Origin: Sipunculus nudus
Lineage: Eukaryota > Annelida > Sipuncula > Golfingiida > Sipunculidae
DNA: 64,000 nt
Direction of reading: 5' to 3'
Assembly: GCA_026874595.1 (NCBI GenBank)
Contig: CM049313.1
Span: 72,100,659-72,164,658, forward strand
Below, piece by piece: positions 12,801 through 24,800 of this stretch (the first letter of the stretch is position 1; each line of letters begins with the position of its first letter). The position numbers and the translations under genes were made by a program. The notes below the pieces were generated by a model. That model did no database searches, was not told the origin of the DNA, and saw only the letters and a list, made by a program, of their open reading frames with translations.

Positions 12801-15800
12801 AATTTCTGGCATGTACATAGGAACTATATAGAGGAATATTTAAGGTAAATATGAAGAAAACCAGATGAGTGGTTTAGATTTTAGGCAGTCCTGAAGTGTG
12901 AAAATAGATTTCCAATAAAAAATTGAGGTTTTTCCTTTATATAACAAAGTCCTATTGACCCAATTTTCGTCATGGTAGGAGATTTTGGGGACATCTAACT
13001 GTATGGCGAATTTCAGATTCGTAGGTCCAATGGTGTCAAAACGTGCCAGTCTTACGGACGGACATACAGACAAACGGACGGACAGACGGACAGACAGACG
13101 GACGGAGGACGGACAATGGACCACAATTATAGCTCAGATGACTTAAAGTCAGCTGAGCTAACAATGAAACATTCCCAAATAATGCCTTAAAAGTATTTTA
13201 AAGTAGGCACCTATTTCAATTTTGCTTGAACATGTCCAAAAAAGTGGGTGACTGGGTGGTACAGCAACCCTGTTTTGTGACATTTACCAAGTCTTTTATG
13301 ACAAGTTATATATCGTACAAAACATAAACATTTCAAGGTTCGACACCAATTTTGTGTATGAATAAGAGCTATGTGAGATCTATACATATGCAAAATTTCA
13401 GGGGGACATGTCAAACCAGTCCTGAGATATAAGCCTGAATGTCTGCAGCATAAACATAAATGTAGGTGGCGCCACCTGCCACAAAATCAAGGAAGCTATC
13501 CAAGATGTACCATAAAAAACTGCATATACGTCGAGAAATCTGTTCCAAAAAAATTAATCCAAGAAAGGGGAGTCGACTTATGTGCGGGTCTAAGCCTGAG
13601 AGGCAAAAACTGCCAGCCTCAATGTCTTAACTGTTGCAATTTACTTGATTGCTGACAACCAGGAAATGACCCGTGTTTAGCTATAATGAGCTTCATTCAC
13701 GGGCAATTAAGTACGAGTGCAAGAGGCACGGGTATTGCATAATCATTTGGGATTTAATACAGGGCATCGGCCCCTGTGTATTTAACATCCAATTATGTTA
13801 CAGTATTTCCCAACAAAAACATATTGTGCATGCATAAGTTTGCAAAAGTAAACGGTAAAAGCCTGTGGGCCGTGGTATCTGAACTACAGACAGGTGACAT
13901 CGATTAGCGCTCACTTGGTACGGGGATGGCTGCCTGTCCCAAGAAGCCCTAAACTAGGTCATGCTATTCACCTGTGTACTTACACGCGGGGGAAATTATC
14001 ACTCCGTTGGGAAGTTCCTACTAAATGACTGCGGCCCTGAGCAAAGCTCGGGAAAAAATAGACCGAAGTTCAACCTGACATCGATATAACATTGAACAAA
14101 AGAACACAAAAACCTGCAAGACTTAGTCAAAATTAGTACTGAACAGAATGTGAAATATACAATTCATTCACGAAAACTTTCATCAAAAAGATAGGAAAAC
14201 GGAGTTTGATCAAACAACGACTGACATGTTGTCTGCGTGTAGCCCTGGCTTCCGTGCTCTGACTCTGTGGTTCGCTATGCTGGATACCCACGCTGCATAT
14301 ATGCAGTTATATCGCATGTAATTGTTCATTAGTGCATCTGTCCGTTGAGGCAAGGAAGACCAAGAGTTAATTAAAACTTGAATAAAACTGTCGTTTACGG
14401 CCTTGTGTTTTCTCAGAATGTATAATAAAAATCTCTGATAATAAAATTACTGCCCTTGATCCACGGATATGACCAAGCTGAGGACAGCTTACACTGTCAT
14501 GTGGCCTTTCCAGGCAACTTGCTTGGTCCAACTTCGCGCGTTCTTTTCAATTTAGATTATATAAAATGTAGAGAAGTCCGCGACAACCTGTTTTATTGAC
14601 ACGCTTTAATAGTCATGTTTTTATTCATATCTGACACAAACAATCATTAGAAGTTTAAAATAAATGAGCAATGACGGAAAGTGTGAGAAATCCTTGGCTG
14701 TTCTATTATCGCCCACCTGCTGATTCTGGGTGTCAGACGATCTTCATTTCTGCAAAATACTTAAAGTATCGACCTGTTATATTTATTAATCTTAGAATGA
14801 TGCACAACAAAACAAATTACATTTTTTCGGATTAAAAAAAAATTGGAGTGGTATGAATGTCAAAAACGAGTGGCCAGTCATACAATTCACCTTTCCCCAG
14901 TACCCTGTCACACTACTCTCGATGGTCATATATGCTGCTTCAGACCTGTTTTGACCTCCAGAATGGCTTGAAAAGATTTTTACCTGATATTCACCCTGAA
15001 AATTTGTACTCGACTTATATGCGAGTTTTTACGGTATAAACATGCAAAATTTTAGGCAGATATGTCAAACCATTGACAATAATATGAGTGATTTTATCCA
15101 AGGCAGACAAACAGATGGACCCTGTGCAAAAATGGCTGCAGGTGGCACCACCAGTATTGTGTATGATAAAGAGCTATGTGAGATTTATAAACATGCAAAA
15201 TTTTAGGCAGATATGTCAAACCACTGCCAAGATATGAGTGAATTTATCCCAAGCCAGATGAATAGATGGACTGTTGCAAAAATGGTTGCAGGTGGCGCCA
15301 CCAGTTTTGCATATGATAAAGAGCTATGTGAGATCTATACACATGCAAAATTTTGGCCCAATAAGTCAAAGGTTCCCGAGATATTAGCTTGGATGTCTGC
15401 AGTGTTAACATGAATGTAGGTGGTGCCACCTGTCATAAAATCAAGAAAGCTGTCCAGGTTTATGTGTGGAAACAGACGCACAAATGGATGCTGGGCAGAG
15501 AGGAAAGGTCAGAGGTCAACCAAAAATAAGGGCGCAGCAGTTCACATGTGACCCGATCAAAATTCTGAAAAATTCGCCCAGTGGTTACAGAGGAGTTTTC
15601 TGGAAACCTGAGCGGCAGGGGCGGCGGGGTCTGACTGAAAACATAGTATCCGCAAAACTCTGTTTTGGCAGATACAAACATGAGTTTCAGCAGGCTTAAA
15701 CATCATGTCGCCTACTGAATGCTACTGTGTGACCCTGCCTACGAGTGGAGAGTATTCATGCTTTTTGCTTCAGTAAATGTATCTATAAATTTCAATTCAA

Positions 15801-18800
15801 ATCTATAAATTTGACAATTGTGCAAACATGCAAATGTTTTGTGTAGCCACAATGCAAAAAAAATTCAGGCTTTTGAGTATATGAAATTACTGAAGTTGCT
15901 TAAAGGGACGTTGCAAACTGAGGATGCGGCTATTAATAGACATAGAGGTCATAAAAAGGGGATTTATGGTACAACATCCTCGCGTCCAGTGTCATAACCA
16001 CTACGTGACCCTGCTCAATGACTGATTCACAGAATATTATGGTCTCACTTTAAAGTGAGAGAGAATCAACATCCAGGTAAGCTGTAAGCTGTAAATTATC
16101 TAATAAATTAAATAATTTTGCATAGAAAGTTAGGGAATAAGAACAGTAGCTTTCTGCCTCAAAACCAAGAACTTTCAGGAATAAAGGTAAAAGTACTATT
16201 TTTGAGGAACTTCTAACACTATTAACGGTTTAAAGGACCCTATATTCCATGTGTTTTTTATTTATTTATTCATACAGATTACTTACCAGTTTTTGTATAC
16301 AGTCAGTCAAGTCAGGATGATGTTGGTTCCACATACGGTGTAGGATAACACTCTGTGGGTCTGAGAATTTGCTCGTATCCATGTTGCTGATCCAGGACGG
16401 AAGACCACAAGTGGTGGAACCCTCCTTCTCATTCACAGGACACTTAAAGGCACAAGACAGAGTAAAAGGTTACAGACATTTTCAGAATATGATGTACAAA
16501 GGGAAAATTCCCCACAAAGAAAAATGTACAACACCAGAGATCAACCAGCTTAATGTTCCTTCCAAAACAAAAGCAAAGTTCTTAAATTTAGCTGTGTAAC
16601 TATATCTTCAGTGTTTGGATGCCAAGGACAAGTGTATTTAGATACATATTTTAGAAGCTAACTGTTTTCCTATGGCAGCAATGTCCCTTTACTTGTAAGC
16701 ACCTACCTGTATTCCTATGGCAGCAATGTCAATTTACCTATCAGCACCTACCTGTTTTCCTATGGCAGAAATGTCCCTTTACTTGTAAGCACCTACCAGT
16801 TATTCTATGGCAGCAATGTCAATTTACCTATCAGCACCTACCTGTTTTCCTATGGCAACAATGTCCCTTTACTTGTAAGCACCTACCAGTTATTCTATGG
16901 TAGCAATGTCAATTTACCTATCAGCACCTACCTGTTTTCCTATGGCAACAATGTCCATTTACTTGTAAGCACCTACCAGTTATTCTATGGCAGCAATGTC
17001 AATTTACCTATCAGCACCTACCTGTTTTCCTATGGCAGCAATGTCAATTTACCTATCAGCACCTACCTGTTTTCCTATGGCAGCAATGTCAATTTACCTA
17101 TCAGCACCTACCTGTTTTCCTATGGCAGCAATGTCCCTATACTTGTAAGCACCTACCAGTTATTCTATGGCAGCAATGTCAATTTACCTATCAGCACCTA
17201 CCTGTTTTCCTATGGCAACAATGTCCCATTACTTTTAAGCAGCTACCAGTTATTCTATAGCAGCAATGTCAATTTACCTATCAGCACCTATCTGTTTTCC
17301 TATGGCAGCAATGTCCCTTTACTTGAAAGCACCTACCAGTTATTCTATAGCAGCAATGTCAATTTACCTATCAGCACCTACCTGTTTTCCTATGGCAGCA
17401 ATGTCCCTTTACTTGAAAGCACCTACCAGTTATTCTATAGCAGCAATGTCAATTTACCTATCAGCACCTACCTGTTTTCCTATGGCAACAATGTCCCTTT
17501 ACTTTTAAGCAGCTACCAGTTATTCTATAGCAGCAATGTCAATTTACCTATCAGCACCTACCTGTTTTCCTATGGCAACAATGTCCCTTTACTTGAAAGC
17601 ACCTACCAGTTATTCTATAGCAGCAATGTCAATTTACCTATCAGCACCTACCTGTTTTCCTATGGCAACAATGTCCCTTTACTTTTAAGCAGCTACCAGT
17701 TATTCTATAGCAGCAATGTCAATTTACCTATCAGCACCTACCTGTTTTCCTATGGCAGCAATGTCCCTTTACTTGAAAGCACCTACCAGTTATTCTATAG
17801 CAGCAATGTCAATTTACCTATCAGCACCTACCTGTTTTCCTATGACAACAATGTCCCTTTACTTTTAAGCAGCTACCAGTTATTCTATAGCAGCAATGTC
17901 AATTTACCTATCAGCACCTACCTGTTTTCCTATGGCAGCAATGTCCCTTTACTTGTAAGCACCTACCAGTTATTCTATGGCATCAATGTCAATTTACCTA
18001 TCAGCACCTACCTGTTTTTCTATGGCAGCAATGTCCCTATACTTATAAGCACCTACAAGTTATTCTATGGCAGCAATGTCAATTTACCTATCAGCACCTA
18101 CCTGTTTTCCTATGGCAACAATGTCCCTTTACTTTTAAGCAGCTACCAGTTATTCTATAGCAGCAATGTCAATTTACCTATCAGCACCTACCTGTTTTCC
18201 TATGGCAGCAATGTCCCTTTACTTGAAAGCACCTACCAGTTATTCTATTGCAGCAAATGTCAATTTACCTATCAGCACCTACCTGTTTTCCTATGGCAAC
18301 AATGTCTCTTTACTTTTAAGCAGCTACCAGATATTATATAGCAGCAATGTAAATTTACCTATCAGCACCTACCTGTTTTCCTATGGCAGCAATGTCCCTT
18401 TACTTGTAAGCACCTACCAGTTATTCTATGGCAGCAATGTCAATTTACCTATCAGCACCTACCTGTTTTCCTATGGCCACTATGTCTCTTTACTTGTGAG
18501 CACCTACCAGTTATTCTATAGCAGCAATGTCAATTTACCTATCAGCACCTACCTGTTTTCCTATGGCAGCAATGTCCCTTTACTTGAAAGCACCTACCAG
18601 TTATTCTATGGCAGCAATGTCAATTTATCTATCAGCACCTACCTGTTTTCCTATGGCAACAATGTCTCTTTACTTTTAAGCAGCTACCAGATATTATATA
18701 GCAGCAATGTAAATTTACCTATCAGCACCTACCTGTTTTCCTATGGCAGCAATGTCCCTTTACTTGTAAGCACCTACCAGTTATTCTATGGCAGCAATGT

Positions 18801-21800
18801 CAATTTACCTATCAGCACCTACCTGTTTTCCTATGGCCACTATGTCTCTTTACTTGTGAGCACCTACCAGTTATTCTATAGCAGCAATGTCAATTTACCT
18901 ATCAGCACCTACCTGTTTTCCTATGGCAGCAATGTCCCTTTACTTGAAAGCACCTACCAGTTATTCTATGGCAGCAATGTCAATTTATCTATCAGCACCT
19001 ACCTGTTTTCCTATGGCAGCAATGTCCCTTTACTTGTAAGCACCTACCAGTTATTCTATGGCATCAATGTCAATTTACCTATCAGCACCTACCTGTTTTC
19101 CTATGGCAGCAATGTCCCTTTACTTGTAAGCACCTACCAGTTATTCTATGGCAGCAATGTCAATTTACCTATCAGCACCTACCTGTTTTCCTATGGCAAC
19201 AATGTTCCTTTACTTGTAAGCACCTACCAGTTATTCTATGGCAGCAATGTCAATTTACCCATCAGCACCTACCTGTTTTCCTATGGCAACAATGTCCCTT
19301 TACTTGTAAGCACCTTCCTGTTATTCTATGGCAGCAATGTCAATTTACCCATCAGCACCTACCTGTTTTCCTATGGCAACAATGTCCCTTTACTTGTAAG
19401 CACCTACCAGTTATACTATGGCAGCAATGTCAATTTACCTATCAGCACCTACCTGTTTTCCTATGGCAACAATGTCCCTTTACTTGTAAGCACCTACCAG
19501 TTATTCTATGGCAGCAATGTCAATTTACCTATCAGCACCTACCTGTTTTCCTATGGCAACAATGTCCCTTTACTTGTAAGCACCTACCAGTTATTCTATG
19601 GCAGCAATGTCAATTTACCTATCAGCACCTACCTGTTTTCCTATGGCAACAATGTCCCTTTACTTGTAAGCACCTACCTGTTTTCCTATGGCAGCAATGT
19701 CAATTTACCTATCAGCACCTACCTGTTTTCCTATGGCAACAATGTCCCTATACTTGTAATCACCTACCTGTTTTCCTATGGCAACAATGTCCCTTTACTT
19801 GTCAGCACCTACCTGTTTTCCCATGGCAGCAATGTCCCTTTACCTATCAGCACCTACCTGTTTTCCTATGGCAACAACGTCCCTTTACTTGTAAGCACCT
19901 ACCTGTTTTCCCATGGCAGCAATGTCCCTTTACCTATCAGCACCTACCTGTTTTCCTATGGCAACAATGTCCCTTTACTTGTAAGCACCTACCTGTTTTC
20001 CTATGGCAGCAATGTCCCTTTACTTGTAAGCACCTACCTGTTTTCCTATGGCAGCAATGTCAATTTACCTATCAGCACATACCTGTTTTCCTATGGCAGC
20101 AATGTTCTTTTATCTATAAGCAGCTACCTGTCTACTTATCACAGCCATGTCCCTTTACCTATTAGTACATACATTTTTACCTATGGCAGCTATGTAACTT
20201 TATATATCAGCACCTAACTGCCTAACTATACCAGCAATATTTCTTTACCTATCAGCACCTACCTGTTTGCCTATAGCAGCAATGTCCCTTGAGGTACAGA
20301 GGCGGTTATGGCATGCATAGCAAAGCTCATCCAACTGCTCTTCTGTGATGCCGGAATCCTCATTAGATGGGGAACACAACGTACACAAAAGGTGAGGATA
20401 CACCTGTCCACGGATTCCTGTAAAAATAAGCTACCATAATCAACTGAACCTTTGATAAAATATCATTCAATACAAGATGACAGGACTACTTACAAAGTAC
20501 CAAATAAACAACAATCTATAAGGTTCACCTGGGAGAAGGGGCGTTCTTAGTATGTCAATAAGCTAATTCCTTGTTGTATACAATAGTATATATTTATCTG
20601 TCATGGGTGGGGAGATGCACTGGATACTGCAGACACTAAAACACAGTTATGTAAGAGACAATACCTGAAATGTGGAATATTCACAGCAGATGAGTGTACA
20701 GTATATCCACTATGCAGAATAGTAATGGTAGACTGTAGATTGTCTTTTTTTTATTAAGGATTCATTTCAGCAACAATATCCCCTTTGAGAATATAATAAA
20801 ATTAAACCTTCATGAACAAAAGCCAACCACAGTATATTTAGCAGATGTTCCACTGACAAGTTCTGTTAAATCTTTCATCATCAAGTCAGGTCCATGGTCT
20901 ATTAGTGTTAGTGTGCTATTTACTGAGATTTCCTAAGATGCAATGGATGATTTATAATAAAGGGACTTGATCAAGTACAAAGCATTTTGAATTAACCAGA
21001 AAAATAGCTTCTTCTCTTTGACATAAAATAGCACCTGCCAAAATGTTTTACATAAACCAGTGGCTCACTCCTCCTGTACAAGTGTTTAAAAAGTGGACTG
21101 GGTGTGATCACTGGCCCCACCATAAACATAGCACAAATGCCACCTGCATTTGCTGTTTTTCTTTTCAGGCTTACAGTGTTCACAGCAATGCACATTCATG
21201 TATTGCCTAAGATCACACAGCCTTGTCAAGGTAAACAGACACACCAGTCCATGATTACTCACACAGTAATCCATAACAAGGTGTTAAGCAGCTGAAGGGT
21301 AGCTCCTGAGGGCAGTTTCCTGAGGTTTGCTGGGAAACTTTTGTATAAAGCAAAGCTGAACTGATAGTATGAAATATTGCTCCTGATTGCATCCCTTTTA
21401 AGGCTTCCAGACTCTTCAAAACTCTTCTAAACTGCTAGGAATTATCACAAACACAAACCCTTTATCATGAGAAGAATACATTACTCAGGTAAAGCCAAGG
21501 TCTCACTTACCATGTTCTGTCTATGGATCACCACATTCTTGAAGGTCGTGAGTGGATGACTTGGTAGGACATGGCTTTTATGGATACTGTAGGGGGAACG
21601 TGAATGAATGTGAATGGTCATGCAGGGTCCACATTCATTTTGAAATGTTCATAATGAATGGGACAGAACGTAGTCCTTGACATGGAAATGTGTACTTTGT
21701 GGAACTGATTTGGCATGTCAAGCCCTGGGAGCTGGGCCACGTTATATCCCTTTGTCATCCCAGAATGAGGTCCATAGCCGGAGGATACTGTGGGAAAACG

Positions 21801-24800
21801 TGACTGAACGTTGTAACCATAACATTGCTGGGCCACTGCTGTAGGATAATGTAGATAACAGTAGCAATACTGTAGCCAAAACATGGTAAGTACCTACCCC
21901 CAATTCATCTACGGCAAGCCATGATTTACTGTAGGAGAACATGGTTATAACCATTAAACTGTGGTAGCAGCACTGAAATACCATGGGGAGAATGGGCCAC
22001 AAACGTCACAAGAAAGTGGTCTTTAATTTCATTAAGTTCATTCATGCTCTGGCTTGCTGTAGCTGAACCGTGAGACAACTTGGAAGGACGTGGTAAGTGA
22101 GACCTAGGAAGGACGTGGTAAGTGAGACCTAGGAAGGACGTGGTAAGTGAGAACTAGGAAGGACGTGGTAAGTGAGACCTAGGAAGGACGTGGTAAGTGA
22201 GACCAAGGAAGGACGTGGTAAGTGAGACCTAGGAAGGACGTGGTAAGTGAGACCTAGGCTTTAGGTGGAAATTGGGGAAGGTCAGTGTCCGTGTCTGACC
22301 ACAAAAATCAAATGCATTAGTGTTAGGCCTTAGTTATATAAAATGAAGTACAGAAGAAGTCTATACATTATAGTGACATGTACTTACATGATCAGAATAA
22401 AATAATAAAGAGACAATTGGTACCTAGCCCTTATGGACTAATAAGCCACCACACAAAACCTAAGTACAATTAATGTGCAAAAGGAGTCACATACAGTTAC
22501 ACAACTTAAACAGACATAACCACTTACCAGGTATGTCAAGTATATATGAAACAAAAGTGCTTTCTTCTTTAAATATTACAGCATCTATCAATATTTTGCT
22601 CTAAAACCATTTGTTTAATCCTGTACACAAATGGGGAAAAGCTGGCTTTGAGCGTGATCAAGGTAAGAAAACACAAACACAGCACATAAACCATCTGGTG
22701 CCTGCACTGCACAACTTTACAAATCAAGGTTTTCCTAGTTCCAAACAAGTGTTTCCTACCTGTTTCTTCTTTCCTGTTTCTAAACCTTGTTAGGGAGTTA
22801 ATACATAAACTAATTGATTTTATATGGATTGTACAAATAATTATTACTGGTATAACTAATGAAGGCACTCTACATGATCAGATGATGGAGTTTGGTAGTC
22901 TGCAAGGGTGGAGGAAACTAGAAAGTTCAGAGAAAACCTTAGGCCTTGGATTTGCAACTACAACACACTCTCATAGCCACACAAGGGATCTAACCCGGGT
23001 CGCCAGCAGAGAGAGCTAGTAGTCACACAAAACAAGCGACACCTATCGGTGGTTTACTTATAACATCAGCGACATCCGTCGCTTGTGTTCATTCATGCTA
23101 GGTGCTACCTCACCGCTTGTATCACAGTAATGTCGAGCTCCGAAAAACTTACTGAAATTTGTGATAAGCTGGAACAACTTTGTGGTGACTTCAAAAATCT
23201 CCAGCTGGAACACGGACATTTGCAGGTTAGGTTCCAAAAACTTGAAGATAATCAGGATTATAATCAAAAACAAAGCTCTTGAGGGTCAAATTCTTAAACC
23301 AGCCGGACCCGCCATTGATGGCGCGGCGTTAGTGGATTACGCACCGAGTCACCCTGCTACACGCAGCGTTCTCCGCTCGGGGCAGCTCTTTCAGAAAAAT
23401 TAAACACCGTGGTGAGTACACCAGCAGACGTTGATCTGCCCACTGATGCTAATGACACTGTCAATGTTCCGCTATACCAGGCCACGTTAAGTACTAACGG
23501 TACTAGAACTGTACGTCCACTGTGGGACCCCCTAGCCCCGAGTGAAATTCAACAGAGGGGCCCCCTCTTTCCTGGCCAAGATACTTCACTTCGCCATTCT
23601 GAGGAGCCTGACATACAGGGTGAATATAAATCTTTGCGGGACTCGTTATCCCACGTGATATTACCAGCTGACCATAAAGTGCACGACGCTCGACAAGGTG
23701 TGCCCCGTGTTGATCAGCCGCTGTTAAACATTATATCAAAATCGGCACGGTCCAGTGCCTGCAAGACGAATTTGCCGATTTGATTGTCAAGTCCCAGTAT
23801 CCACAAGCATCACGGATTTTTCACACATTACAACGGAATACCTCTGCTTTACCGCCCAGGGCTCTAGAAAATTTGCGCATTGCCAACAGCTTAATCCCAC
23901 AGCAACAAACTTCTGATCGGGACAGACCATTCAACCGCGGACGAGTTTTGGCAACAGGCCAGGGTACCGCTCACGTTTTCCGTTCAGAGGTAATCACCAT
24001 AACTACCCTGCCGGCGGTGGTGCATACGGCACTTTCACAAATCGCAGTGTGCCTAATACTCGCCCTTTTCAGCAGAACAATTCATTTGACCAGGAAAATT
24101 CTAATTAAAATGACTTTATGTGATCAGTTAATGCTATATTTTCTTCATGAATGTGTGGATTATTTTCCTTTTATTGTCACAATTCAGACAAATGTGCGTG
24201 ATAGGATGGGTGATATGTTATTTTTTTTCACAATTCCGTTAATATCATGTGTAGCATTTTTAAGGCCAATTCCTTAAAAGCGGCGGCTTATGAAACAATC
24301 GGTGCCTCACCATTAGTGATAGAATGGTTGAAACAAGGGGTGCCATTACCTTTTCAATCTACACCACAACGTTTTGAATTACCAAATCGTGTGAACAATC
24401 CTCATCACTGTGATTTTATTGACAAGGAACTAGGTGACCTTTTAAAATCTGGTGCTATTCGAAGAGTAGATAACAAACCTACATGTGTGTCACCTTTATC
24501 TGTAGTACCGAAGAAGAACAATAAATTTAGACTGATTATTGACCTCCGGGAATTAAACAAGTGTTGTATAGTACCATCCTTTAAACAAGAGGACATAAGA
24601 ATTGTTAAATCACTCATTCAGGCAAATAATAGTCTAGTAACTCTTGATATTCGTAATGGTTTTCATCACGTTCCTGTGCTCAAAGGACATCAACAGTTCT
24701 TAGGTTTCTGTTGGAAACATACATACTTTGTGTGGCAGTCTTTGCCATTCGGCCTTTGTGTTTCCCCGTATTTTTTCTACAAATGTGTAAGGCCAGTTGT

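Noticed and set aside
18166-20217. 683-codon + strand ORF as a real gene for a repeat protein
   Set aside because: It is the antisense reading of an intronic 45-bp minisatellite. It lacks a unique N- or C-terminal domain, and the period being divisible by three explains its length. It is kept only as a finding to check.
20263-20417. Zinc-binding domain in TAF1C exon 13 (CxxC and CxxC...C)
   Set aside because: The spacing fits no zinc-finger family I recognise, and the vertebrate counterpart lacks these cysteines.
16655-22257. CRISPR-like array
   Set aside because: The units are contiguous tandem repeats without unique spacers, and the genome is eukaryotic.
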